A stretch of 64,000 bases of DNA from positions 1,497,227 to 1,561,226 of the forward strand of contig NZ_BMFH01000001.1 of NCBI RefSeq assembly GCF_014638095.1, in the 5' to 3' direction. The notes under the pieces were generated by a model. That model was not told where the DNA came from, searched no databases, and saw only the letters and a program-made list of their open reading frames with translations. Numbering within the stretch: position 1 is the first letter of the stretch; each line of letters opens with the position of its first letter. Made by a program: the position numbers and the translations under genes. Shown here in pieces: positions 54,401 to 62,441 of this stretch. This DNA is from Muriicola marianensis (lineage in GTDB: Bacteria; Bacteroidota; Bacteroidia; Flavobacteriales; Flavobacteriaceae).

Positions 54401-54695
54401 ACTGGTTGGTACCTGGGACACCCCAAGGTTTATAGATGGAGGCCGAATGGTCGCCCCTCGCGGAGGATTTTTCGATGTTGACGGGAAATGGGCCGTGGAA
54501 GCAGAAGGAGTGGCCCCGGATATAGAGGTGATTCAAGATCCTAAAAAAGTCCTCGAAGGCGGGGATCCACAGTTGGAAAGAAGTGTGCAGGAAGCTATGA
54601 GACTTTTGGAAACTCAAGAATTCATAATGAAACCGGAGCCCGAAGCACCCGTAAGATGGATGAGGCCTCCGGGATATAAGGATAGTAAGGATTAA
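51432..54695 (+). CDS. Tricorn-like S41 peptidase, exported
   Basis: A 1087-residue exported homologue of tricorn protease. After a signal peptide (residues 1-19) two beta-propellers occupy about 20-500 (repeats such as SNDGTWIAFTAEYDGNSDVY and SPDGNYIAYTDTDYNVWII). A charged, Lys/Glu-rich linker is near 540-560. The C-terminal half has the tail-specific protease domain with a PDZ (GIEVKTGDYIMAINGKHLNS), and the catalytic Ser is near residue 965 in NERAGSGGDLLPYMF, followed by GTRTWGG. The family degrades peptides to short products. Export differs from archaeal tricorn and suggests periplasmic peptide use. Confidence 0.9.
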   Translation: MNTFRHLLIFLLCSTLSGQGTQLLRQPTLSGEHIVFVYANDLWKVSANGGQAERLTSNEGYEFSPHFSNDGTWIAFTAEYDGNSDVYIIPVEGGEPRRLTWHPGNDVVQGWTPDGKVLFRSAREARPTQMNKLYTVSPEGGLPQAIAVPRAAYGEISSDGKYAAYTPITSWDPEWRNYRGGQAMPIWIVELATGKLQRTPQPTSERHLDPVWYKGRVFYLSERDLASNIWSYDPATGQEQQHTFHKKFDVKSLDAGPQSIVYEQGGYLHILDPETNATSRLVVEVKGDMNFARPRWEEANGNNLSNAGISPTGKRALFEYRGEIISVPKEKGTYRNLSSSPGVADRYPVWSPQGDKIAWFSDASGEYQLVVGDQEGQNTKSYSLPNPTFYFQPDWSPDGNYIAYTDTDYNVWIIALNSGDVHKAATDRYAHPNRTMNPVWSPDSRWIAYSKQLDSHFKAIFAYNIQTRKELQLTDGMADAISPVWDEGGEYLYFLASTNYGLQSGWLDMSSYDPQVTRSLYALVLSAKGKAPNLPESDEEEATSPTETVEKKGKKKGEEAETDKKLVVTIDSEGIYSRIIPLKLEDRNYVALAKGPKHQVFIGENVPNERNFTIHSYDVKKEKAEEFGSNISEFIPSSDRKNVLIKQNGSWFISETKGSFKSSEGKLDTGIKIKVDPRAEYKQIFREGWRFMRDFLYVDNVHGAPWNLIYEWYSPWIDHVRHRTDLNYVVDIMSGEVAIGHSYVSGGDFPDIEDVPVGLLGCDLEVANGLYRISRIYTGEQWNPDLSAPFHLPGIEVKTGDYIMAINGKHLNSGINPYSLLEQTAGREIKLSVSSTPDGSGAREVLVKPVRNEYMLRTMDWIEGNRQKVDALSGGKLAYVYVPNTGGRGFEYFNRYYFSQQNKKGVIIDERNNGGGSAADYMIDIMDRTLLGYFNSKANDNRPWTTPMAGIWGPKVMIINERAGSGGDLLPYMFKAKNLGPLIGTRTWGGLVGTWDTPRFIDGGRMVAPRGGFFDVDGKWAVEAEGVAPDIEVIQDPKKVLEGGDPQLERSVQEAMRLLETQEFIMKPEPEAPVRWMRPPGYKDSKD

Positions 54696-54698
54696 GGG

Positions 54699-55109
54699 CT
54701 ACAAACTGACCTCAACTGCCCGGTTGGAGGAGAGTGAGAAAGAACACTCATGAAAACTGGGCGGACCGAAGGTCTTCATTCTGGAATTGGAGAACCCTAC
54801 AGGTTCTTTTGGGATGCCTAGCCAGTTGGTGTCCAGGATATTGTTCCCATTCTCATCGTGAAAGACGGCCAGGGCATATTCCCCGCTGGGAAGGTTCTCT
54901 ATCCTGATCTTTGTTTTCCCGGCCACAGCCTTAGTGCTGTCTGATTTATAAACCCCTTCAAATTTCAGGAAGCCGTCTGCCTTGTTGTACACTGCCACAT
55001 TGATATTTCCCATGGAGGACTGCACCCCCTGCACCTCTACAATAAGTTCGTTTTGAGCGAGAAGGCTCAATGGCAACAGGAAAGAAAGTAAAAAAATGTA
55101 TTTCCTCAT
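54699..55109 (-). CDS. DUF2141 exported protein
   Basis: A 136-residue protein with signal peptide MRKYIFLLSFLLPLSLLAQ. The domain features FHDENGNNILDTNWLGIPKE, SNIxVAVYNK-like MGNINVAVYNKADGFLKF and SGEYALAVFHDE; these are characteristic of DUF2141 (a beta-sandwich). It is exported and probably calcium-binding (DENGNNILDTN), but its role is unknown. The frame extends to an ATG at 55124, though ATG 55109 begins exactly at the signal peptide. A -7 box lies 41 bp before it. It converges with the tricorn gene. Confidence 0.85.
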   Translation of the reverse strand: MRKYIFLLSFLLPLSLLAQNELIVEVQGVQSSMGNINVAVYNKADGFLKFEGVYKSDSTKAVAGKTKIRIENLPSGEYALAVFHDENGNNILDTNWLGIPKEPVGFSNSRMKTFGPPSFHECSFSLSSNRAVEVSL

Positions 55110-55150
55110 AAACTTTGAGTGCATTGGGTGCTTAACGCAGTTATGCCGTG

Positions 55151-55158
55151 CAAAAGTA
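55151..55158 (-). promoter_or_regulatory. Candidate -7 promoter box TACTTTTG
   Basis: CAAAAGTA on the plus strand is an exact minus-strand TANNTTTG, 41 bp before the ATG of the DUF2141 gene. Confidence 0.5.
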
Positions 55159-55234
55159 TTTGATGGAGTAGAAATTTCATGTCAGAAAACTGCTAAAAAT
55201 TTCGGTCGATAGGAGAAATCTTGATCTGGCAAGG

Positions 55235-55669
55235 TTAATCCTCAGATGACTCGTCCATTTTTCCCTTAAGTCTCTCGAAAAAAACTGCCGTTCGCAGGGA
55301 ATCTTTGAAATTGAGATAGATCGGAGGGTACTCCTTTTGCTCAATGAGTATCTTGGGATATTTGAGCTCGTCGACATACACCCTGATCCCTTCCACGCCT
55401 GACAGGGTATCGCGGAAAATCCCTTTCTCGACACCCCAGACAGAAAATCCCGATTTCCTTTCCATCTCCGGAATCCTGGGCACCATCTGCAAAGATTCTA
55501 GTGCCCCATAACGTATCTCAGAAACATAGAACCCTGAAAAAAGTACTACTCCTCCTTCTTCTTCTTTGATCCAGTTCTTATAATGTAGCACAAAAGCTCC
55601 CAGGCACACCAATACAGTGAAGCCTATGACCAAATTCCAAAGCCAGTGTCTTTTCTTTACTGCAATCAT
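55235..55669 (-). CDS. Single-pass membrane protein of unknown function
   Basis: A 144-residue protein. One helix (residues 10-29, NLVIGFTVLVCLGAFVLHY) is followed by a beta-rich soluble domain: VVLFSGFYVSEIRYGALESL, RKSGFSVWGVEKGIFRDTL and YPPIYLNFKDSLRTAVFFER. The layout (strands plus a C-terminal helix) recalls a bacterial PH-like domain, but I cannot confirm it. No catalytic motif is seen. It is alone, with 207 bp to the divergent ppk2 operon. Confidence 0.65.
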   Translation of the reverse strand: MIAVKKRHWLWNLVIGFTVLVCLGAFVLHYKNWIKEEEGGVVLFSGFYVSEIRYGALESLQMVPRIPEMERKSGFSVWGVEKGIFRDTLSGVEGIRVYVDELKYPKILIEQKEYPPIYLNFKDSLRTAVFFERLKGKMDESSED

Positions 55670-55877
55670 GAGGTTTGCGGATTGTATCTTTTGGTGCCAA
55701 TATTGGCAACTTGGAAATAAACATAATCAATAGGCCTCAATCCTACAAGGGATCACCCGGGGATTGGAGTTCTCGTTTTTAATGCCTCAGGATTCCCAAA
55801 AGTAGTATCTTTAGGCATCCGGGTTCTTTTTCCACAAGGATATCCGGAAGACTAATAGATAATACTCTTCACATTTT

Positions 55878-56723
55878 ATGTTTACCCTGGAAGACCTTTC
55901 AAGTGCCAAAAAGAGGAAAGACCTCATCGAAATTGCCGAAGAAAAAAAGATTCCTATAACCAAAGCCCTGAGAAACCTCAGATATGAAGAGGAACTACGC
56001 CTTCTGCAAACGGAGATGGTAAACTTCCAGCGATGGGTTAAGAAAAAAAATCTGAGGGTAGCGATCATTTTTGAGGGCAGGGACGCTTCGGGAAAAGGTG
56101 GTACCATCAAGCGGTTCAAGCAGCACCTGAATCCCCGATCCACAAGGGTCGTCGCCCTTTCCCGGCCTACCGAGGTAGAGCGAGGCCAGTGGTACTTCAG
56201 AAGATACATCAAGGAGCTTCCCAATCCCGGAGAGATCGTGCTTTTTGACAGGAGCTGGTATAACCGGGCTGTTGTGGAACCCGTGATGGGATTCTGCTCC
56301 CAGCAGGAATACAACCAGTTCATGGTTCAGGTCCCGGGTTTTGAGCATATGTTGTATGAAGACGGGGTTAAGATCATTAAATTTTGGTTTTCCATCTCTA
56401 AAAAGGAGCAGAAGAGAAGAATGGATTCCCGACTCCTGAACCCCTTGAAAAAGTGGAAATTTAGTCCGGTTGACCAGAAGGGGCAAGAACTCTGGGACAA
56501 ATACACCTATTACAAAGAACACATGTTCTCCAAAACCCACTCAACTTTTAGCCCCTGGATCATTGTCAAGGCGAACAGCAAGAAAACAGCAAGGCTGGAG
56601 AGCATGCGTTATGTTTTGTCACAATTTGATTATACCAGGGCGCTTAAGGCCAAGACTACCATTCTCCCCGATCCCAATGTAGTACTGAGATATTACCGGC
56701 AGATAGAACAGATCGATATTTAA
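55878..56723 (+). CDS. ppk2: Polyphosphate kinase 2 (first of tandem pair)
   Basis: A 281-residue single-domain PPK2. The Walker A-like FEGRDASGKGGTIKRFKQHL, then VVALSRPTEVERGQWYFRRY, and the lid/Walker B FDRSWYNRAVVEPVMGFC are all present. PPK2 enzymes transfer phosphate between polyphosphate and nucleotides; which direction and nucleotide this one prefers cannot be told from sequence. The helix KIPITKALRNLRYEEELRLL precedes the core. It is the first of two adjacent homologues, 3 bp apart. Confidence 0.92.
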   Translation: MFTLEDLSSAKKRKDLIEIAEEKKIPITKALRNLRYEEELRLLQTEMVNFQRWVKKKNLRVAIIFEGRDASGKGGTIKRFKQHLNPRSTRVVALSRPTEVERGQWYFRRYIKELPNPGEIVLFDRSWYNRAVVEPVMGFCSQQEYNQFMVQVPGFEHMLYEDGVKIIKFWFSISKKEQKRRMDSRLLNPLKKWKFSPVDQKGQELWDKYTYYKEHMFSKTHSTFSPWIIVKANSKKTARLESMRYVLSQFDYTRALKAKTTILPDPNVVLRYYRQIEQIDI

Positions 56724-56726
56724 ACT

Positions 56727-57548
56727 ATGGCCAAAGAAAAAACCGACGAATTGAACATTTCGGAAGAGGACCTTGAGCTCCTGAACACCCCACTGGGAAT
56801 CCAGTTCCTTATGGCCGACAAAAAGACTAACGTCCCCAAGGCTCTGAGGCTGCTGAAGGATGAACTTACATTCCATAATTTGCAGGCCGAGATGATCAAA
56901 TTACAGCATTGGGTCATCGAGAAAAACCAAAAGGTTGTCGTGATCTTCGAAGGCAGGGACGCAGCGGGCAAGGGCGGAGCTATCAGGCGGATCACGGAAC
57001 ATATCAATCCCCGTCACTACAGGATCGTCGCCCTGCCAAAACCCACCGTTGAAGAGCAGGGGCAGTGGTATTTCCAACGCTATGTAAATCAGTTACCCAA
57101 ACCAGGGGAAATGGTATTTTTTGACAGGAGCTGGTACAACCGGGCCGTAGTGGAACCGGTGAACGGATTCTGCACAAAACCACAATACCGCAGCTTTATG
57201 GAGCAGGTAAACAGTTTTGAAAGCATGATCATGGACTCCGGCATCTACCTGATCAAATTTTACTTTTCCATCACCAAGGAACAGCAGGCTCTTCGTTTTA
57301 AAGATATTCAGTCCAGTCCTCTCAAAAAGTGGAAAATGACGGATGTAGATCGAAAAGCCCAGGAGCTCTGGGACTTATACACCGAATTCAAACTGCGGAT
57401 GTTTGAGCACACCAACCTCAAGAAATCCCCCTGGATCATCATTGAGGCCGACCGCAAGACGGAAGCTCGCATTAAAGCCCTGCAGTATCTCATAGACAAT
57501 ATTCCCTACGAAAAGGATGAAGAAGGTGAGGATCAGGAACGTGGTTAA
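56727..57548 (+). CDS. ppk2: Polyphosphate kinase 2 (second of tandem pair)
   Basis: A 273-residue PPK2 that starts 3 bp after the first. It has FEGRDAAGKGGAIRRITEHI, VVEEQGQWYFQRYVNQLP-like TVEEQGQWYFQRYVNQLPK and FDRSWYNRAVVEPVNGFCTK. It differs from the first at several positions next to these motifs (DAAGKGGAIRR versus DASGKGGTIKR), so the two may have different nucleotide preferences. The acidic C-terminus (YEKDEEGEDQERG) is distinct. Gene duplication and coexpression are plain. Confidence 0.92.
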   Translation: MAKEKTDELNISEEDLELLNTPLGIQFLMADKKTNVPKALRLLKDELTFHNLQAEMIKLQHWVIEKNQKVVVIFEGRDAAGKGGAIRRITEHINPRHYRIVALPKPTVEEQGQWYFQRYVNQLPKPGEMVFFDRSWYNRAVVEPVNGFCTKPQYRSFMEQVNSFESMIMDSGIYLIKFYFSITKEQQALRFKDIQSSPLKKWKMTDVDRKAQELWDLYTEFKLRMFEHTNLKKSPWIIIEADRKTEARIKALQYLIDNIPYEKDEEGEDQERG

Positions 57549-57570
57549 GGCTGGTTGTCCTTAAAAATGG

Positions 57571-57578
57571 TATATTTG
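57571..57578 (+). promoter_or_regulatory. Candidate -7 promoter box TATATTTG
   Basis: An exact TANNTTTG match 17 bp before the ATG of the His-rich protein that opens the metal efflux operon. It suggests that the operon does not depend on the ppk2 promoter. Confidence 0.5.
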
Positions 57579-57595
57579 AATAGACAGAATACATC

Positions 57596-57994
57596 ATGAA
57601 ACTGCTGTCGGTGCTTTCAGCTTTTCTCATCCTGTTCCAGAGCGTGAACATCAGCCTCGGGGACCTTTCCGGTATGGATGAATTCCTGGAGCACGCCTCA
57701 TTTCACAAAGAGCAATACGGGGACAACCTGCTGGTCTTTATCTCCAAGCACTACGGAGAGCTTAAAGCAGAACATGAAAAGAACCACCAGGAGGAACAGC
57801 ATGAGCACGAGAAGCTGCCATTCCAGCATCAGTCCTGTACACATCACCTTGCCAACGTTTGTGTTTTGTTTTCTTCAGGTCCGGATAAGGTGAAAGTCGA
57901 TGGCGAATCCGAGGAAAGTGCCAATTACTATTATTTGCAAAGTGATTCCGCAGGATTCAGATCCGGCATCTTCCAGCCGCCAAGAAAGGCCTGA
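57596..57994 (+). CDS. His-rich exported protein at the head of the metal-efflux operon
   Basis: A 132-residue protein. An N-terminal hydrophobic stretch (MKLLSVLSAFLILFQSVNI) is a probable signal. The middle is rich in His (KHYGELKAEHEKNHQEEQHE, then HEKLPFQHQSCTHH) with Cys near LANVCVLFSSGP, a composition suited to binding zinc, nickel or copper. Short His-rich exported proteins commonly precede CzcA/CusA genes in flavobacteria. It lies 112 bp before the RND gene and probably helps sense or buffer metal in the periplasm. Confidence 0.7.
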   Translation: MKLLSVLSAFLILFQSVNISLGDLSGMDEFLEHASFHKEQYGDNLLVFISKHYGELKAEHEKNHQEEQHEHEKLPFQHQSCTHHLANVCVLFSSGPDKVKVDGESEESANYYYLQSDSAGFRSGIFQPPRKA

Positions 57995-58106
57995 TCGTTG
58001 AGCCTTACGGGTGTGGTCTATCCGATCAGCCCGATTACCCATGGAAATTTAATTGCCAGTCGTCCCCTTAGCGGGGATCGGCCCTTTATCAATAGTTCAG
58101 CTTATC

Positions 58107-61100
58107 ATGCTATCATCCATCATACATTTCAGTATCAGGAACAAATTCCTCGTCTTCCTGCTCGTAGCCCTGATCATTGGGTATGGTCTGTTTTCCCTCA
58201 CCCAGCTTCCCGTCGGGGCCGTTCCGGACGTTACCAATAATCAGGTACAGGTGATCACCACCTCCAGAAGCCTCTCCACCCGTGAAATGGAAAAGTTTAT
58301 CACTTATCCGGTGGAGCTTGAAATGGTCAACCTGCCAGGGGTAACAGAAATCAGGTCTGTATCCAAGTTTGGCTTATCATTAGTGACCATCGTTTTCGAA
58401 GACGAGATGGGGACCTACCTTCCCAGACAGCTTATAGCAGAAAAAATCAAATCGGCATCGGAAAAGATCCCGGAAGGGTTTGGGAGCCCGGAAATGGGCC
58501 CGATATCTACAGGTCTGGGGGAGATCTACCAGTATACCCTGGAAATAGAACCCGAATTCAAAGGGAAATATTCGCCTACGGAACTGCGAACTGTCCAGGA
58601 CTGGATCGTAAAAAGACAACTGTCCGGAATACCCGGTGTGGTGGAAGTAAATACCTGGGGAGGTAAGCTGAAGCAATACGAAATAGCGATCGATACCCGA
58701 AAGCTCCATGCGATGGATATTTCGGCAGGAGATGTGTTTACAGCCCTGGAAAAAAACAACAGCGTCGCCGGAGGCGGGTATATAGAAAAAGAGAACCAGG
58801 CATATTTTATCAGAGGGGAAGGTCTGGTCGGATCCTTAGAGGATATCAGGTCTATCGTCGTAGATAACAAAGATGGAATTCCCATCCTGATCTCAGATAT
58901 AGCTGAAGTAGGCTTTGGAAGCGCCGTTCGTTTTGGGGCGATTACAGGAAACGGGGAAGGTGAGAAGGTCCTTGGACAGGTGATGATGCTGAAGAATGCC
59001 AATTCCAAACAGGTCATTGAGGCAGTTAAAAAAAGAGTGGCCGAGATCTCCCGTACCCTGCCGGAAGGGATCTATATCAACCCCTTCCTGGACAGGAGTG
59101 AACTCATCGGGAGGACTACCACCACCGTTGTAGAAAACCTGATTTTCGGCTGTCTAATCGTAGTCTTTGTGGTTGTTTTATTACTGGGCAATTTCAGGTC
59201 GGGCCTGGTTGTTGCTTCCATCATTCCCTTAAGTCTGCTCTTCGCCCTTTCGATGATGTACCTGTTCGGGATCGATGCCAACCTGATGAGCCTGGGAGCC
59301 ATTGACTTTGGGATAATCATAGATGGGGCGGTCATCATCGTGGAGTATATCGCTTACCAAATTACCAAAAACAGGTCGGAGTTCCTGAACCTCGAGGGAA
59401 GGGAACGGAGCCAGTTTCAGGACGAAATTGCCCGAACGGGGGCTTCCAAAATGATGAATTCTGCCATCTTTGGCCAGCTTATCATCCTCATAGTCTTTAT
59501 TCCCATCCTTTCGCTTAGTGGGGTTGAAGGAAAAATGTTCAGGCCGATGGCCCTTACATTCAGTTTTGCACTGATCGGAGCTATCATCCTATGCCTGACC
59601 TATGTCCCGGTGGTGTCATCCCTCTTGCTCAAACCGGGCAAGGCAGGAGACAGGAATATCTCCATCCGCCTCATGCAAAGATTGACAGCCTGGTATGAAC
59701 CAGTTCTCCACTGGGCGTTACAAAAGAAAAAATGGGTCCTGGGCGCAGCCGGGAGTCTACTTGTCCTGGCAGTTTTAGTGTTCACTACACTGGGAGGAGA
59801 ATTCGTCCCTACACTGGACGAGGGTGATTTTGTCATTCAACCTGTTTTGAAAACGGGTACTTCTCTTAGTGAGACGATACATACTACCACACAGATCGAA
59901 AGGATCCTTCTGGAGAATTTTCCGGAAGTCAAACAGGTAGTGACTCGAATTGGAGCAGCTGAAGTCCCCACAGATCCCATGTCGATGGAAGAGAGCGATG
60001 TGATCATCATTCTCCATCCTAAAAGGACCTGGACTTCTGCACGAACCAAGGACGAACTGGCAGAGAAATTCAAAGAAGCCCTGCAGGTGATCGCCGGAAT
60101 TCAGATAGAATTCACCCAGCCTATTGAAATGCGGTTCAACGAATTGATAACAGGGGTACGTGCCGATATAGCCGTCAAGATATTTGGCGAGGACCTCGAC
60201 ATTCTCGCGCGAAAAGGAGAAGAGATCAGGGCACTTGTTCAAGGTGTTGAGGGTGCCGCTGATATCACTGTAGAAAAGATCGCCGGACTGCCTCAGATGA
60301 ATGTGGCCTATGACCGGTCACGGATAGCCCGTTTCGGCCTCAATATTGAAGACCTCAACAAAATGGTCGCGGCTGGATTCTCTGGCAGTACTGTGGGAAG
60401 CGTGTTCGAAGGGGAAAAGAAATTCGACCTGGTAGTCCGACTCGGTGAGGGTCAGAGACGTGGTATCGATGACCTGAAAAATCTGTATGTCGATACCCCT
60501 TCCGGAGATAAGATCCCTCTTTCCCAGGTTGCCGAGATCACCTACCAGAAAGAGGTTGCCAAGATCTCAAGAGACAATGGCCGAAGGCGGATTGTCGTAG
60601 GTATCAACGTCCGCAACAGGGACCTGCAGTCGGTTGTGGATGATGTGAAAGAGCTTGTCGACAACCAAATTTCACTCCCGGTAGGATATTCGATCAGTTA
60701 CGGGGGTCAGTTCGAGAATCTTCAAAGCGCCAAGGCCCGGCTGAACATAGCTGTACCCATAGCTCTGATCCTCATTTTTGTTCTGCTATATTTCACTTTC
60801 AGTTCCATCAGGGAAGCACTCCTGATCTACTCTGCCATTCCCCTGGCCGCCATAGGAGGTGTATTCCTGCTATGGCTCAGGGATATGCCTTTCAGTATCT
60901 CGGCCGGGATAGGCTTTATCGCCCTGTTCGGGATTGCAGTGCTCAACGGGATCGTCCTCATAGAACATTTTAAAGAATTAAAAACCAAAGAATTCAAGGA
61001 TATGGAAACGCTCATCAAGCAGGGTACAAAAGACAGACTCAGGCCGGTTCTACTGACGGCTTCCGCTGCTGCCCTGGGGTTCCTTCCCATGGCGATCTCG

Positions 61101-62441
61101 ACCAATGCCGGGGCTGAAGTGCAAAGGCCACTGGCAACGGTGGTCATAGGCGGACTCGTATCGGCTACTTTGCTCACCCTGGTGGTGCTTCCTGTACTGT
61201 ACTGTATGTTCGAGAAGATCAGCTCAGGTGGGCACGGTAGACGAAATCGCCTCAGAAAATCATTGGGAATACTAACGTTGCTGTTCTCCTTAGGGATACA
61301 AGGACAGACGGGGCCGAAGGACCTGGCCGGTCTCATCCCAGTTGCCCTTGAAAACAATGCCGGCCTCAACGCCTCCCGCCTCAGATACGAAAAATCCGAA
61401 GCACTGATGGGCACCGCATATGATTTTGACAAAACTGAGCTCTTTTATTCCTATGACGAGAACAACCTGGCGGTAAACGGGCTTCCCATAGATGTTTTTG
61501 GGATTCGGCAGGACTTTTTATTCCCCTCTGTTTACGGGGCAAAGAGAAAAGTGCAGAAAACAATGGCTGCCATGGAAAGGGATGCCTTTGAGATCAGGAA
61601 AAAAGGAGTCATTCGGGAACTGACCAGGGCCTATTTCGAATATCAGACCCGCCTTGAAAAAGAAAGAATCTACAGCAGTCTGGACAGTCTGTACCGCAAA
61701 TTCGACTACGCGGCAAAACGGAGATTTGAACTTGGGGAAACCAACTATTTGGAAAAAATTACGGCCTCCTCGAAACAGCGGCAGATAGGAATACAGAAAG
61801 ACAGAGCTGCAGAGGAGGTGCGTATTGCCAAAAGGGCGTTGTTGCAGATCTTGCAAATCGAAGATACACTCTCTATTCTGAAAGAGCCATTCAAAAAAAT
61901 GGAATTAGAGGAGCCCAGCCTGGATGAAATGCCCGAAATACTGCTGTACAGAGATAAGGCGTACATGCTGAAAGCCGAGAATCAACTGGAAAAACAAAAG
62001 CTGTTGCCAGACATTGCGGTAGAGTATTTCCAGGGTACCAATGAGACTTTTGACGGAAACCTCAAAGGTTATTCGTTCGGACTTAAAATTCCCGTTTTTC
62101 TGGGCGGACAGGCCTCTAGAATAAAAGCCACCTCCCTGGAGAGGCAGGCCTTCGATTCCGAGACCGCAGAATACGAAAGCGTCTTGCTCAACAGGCTGGA
62201 AGCCCTTAAGGCGAACCTTTCGCAGAACCGGAAAGCACTCCTTTACTACGAGGAAGAAGGCCGTATCCTGGCGAATGAGATCCTCAGAACAGCCAACAGC
62301 AGTTTTAAAAGCGGGGAGATCGATTTTTTCCAGTACATACAGAGTGTGGAAAACGGTTATGGGATCCTGCTCGACTACCTCGACAGTCTCAACGAATACA
62401 ACCAAACGGTCATCGATATTAATTACCTAACCCTTCAATGA
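58107..62441 (+). CDS. CzcA-type heavy-metal RND pump fused to a TolC-like outer-membrane factor
   Basis: A 1444-residue fusion. Residues 1 to about 1030 form an RND pump: MLSSIIHFSIRNKFLVFLLV (helix 1), the proton-relay motif DFGIIIDGAVIIVEY in helix 4, and the C-terminal pump helices ending VVLPVLYCMFEK. The relay fits the divalent-cation (CzcA/CnrA) type, not CusA. A basic linker (GRRNRLRK) leads to a hydrophobic stretch, SLGILTLLFSLGIQGQ (about 1050-1067), resembling a signal peptide. Residues from about 1070 on are a TolC-type OMF with helices rich in Glu/Lys/Gln and final YNQTVIDINYLTLQ. ATG 58107 is chosen since the frame's upstream TTG 58053 adds no conserved part. Confidence 0.9.
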   Translation: MLSSIIHFSIRNKFLVFLLVALIIGYGLFSLTQLPVGAVPDVTNNQVQVITTSRSLSTREMEKFITYPVELEMVNLPGVTEIRSVSKFGLSLVTIVFEDEMGTYLPRQLIAEKIKSASEKIPEGFGSPEMGPISTGLGEIYQYTLEIEPEFKGKYSPTELRTVQDWIVKRQLSGIPGVVEVNTWGGKLKQYEIAIDTRKLHAMDISAGDVFTALEKNNSVAGGGYIEKENQAYFIRGEGLVGSLEDIRSIVVDNKDGIPILISDIAEVGFGSAVRFGAITGNGEGEKVLGQVMMLKNANSKQVIEAVKKRVAEISRTLPEGIYINPFLDRSELIGRTTTTVVENLIFGCLIVVFVVVLLLGNFRSGLVVASIIPLSLLFALSMMYLFGIDANLMSLGAIDFGIIIDGAVIIVEYIAYQITKNRSEFLNLEGRERSQFQDEIARTGASKMMNSAIFGQLIILIVFIPILSLSGVEGKMFRPMALTFSFALIGAIILCLTYVPVVSSLLLKPGKAGDRNISIRLMQRLTAWYEPVLHWALQKKKWVLGAAGSLLVLAVLVFTTLGGEFVPTLDEGDFVIQPVLKTGTSLSETIHTTTQIERILLENFPEVKQVVTRIGAAEVPTDPMSMEESDVIIILHPKRTWTSARTKDELAEKFKEALQVIAGIQIEFTQPIEMRFNELITGVRADIAVKIFGEDLDILARKGEEIRALVQGVEGAADITVEKIAGLPQMNVAYDRSRIARFGLNIEDLNKMVAAGFSGSTVGSVFEGEKKFDLVVRLGEGQRRGIDDLKNLYVDTPSGDKIPLSQVAEITYQKEVAKISRDNGRRRIVVGINVRNRDLQSVVDDVKELVDNQISLPVGYSISYGGQFENLQSAKARLNIAVPIALILIFVLLYFTFSSIREALLIYSAIPLAAIGGVFLLWLRDMPFSISAGIGFIALFGIAVLNGIVLIEHFKELKTKEFKDMETLIKQGTKDRLRPVLLTASAAALGFLPMAISTNAGAEVQRPLATVVIGGLVSATLLTLVVLPVLYCMFEKISSGGHGRRNRLRKSLGILTLLFSLGIQGQTGPKDLAGLIPVALENNAGLNASRLRYEKSEALMGTAYDFDKTELFYSYDENNLAVNGLPIDVFGIRQDFLFPSVYGAKRKVQKTMAAMERDAFEIRKKGVIRELTRAYFEYQTRLEKERIYSSLDSLYRKFDYAAKRRFELGETNYLEKITASSKQRQIGIQKDRAAEEVRIAKRALLQILQIEDTLSILKEPFKKMELEEPSLDEMPEILLYRDKAYMLKAENQLEKQKLLPDIAVEYFQGTNETFDGNLKGYSFGLKIPVFLGGQASRIKATSLERQAFDSETAEYESVLLNRLEALKANLSQNRKALLYYEEEGRILANEILRTANSSFKSGEIDFFQYIQSVENGYGILLDYLDSLNEYNQTVIDINYLTLQ

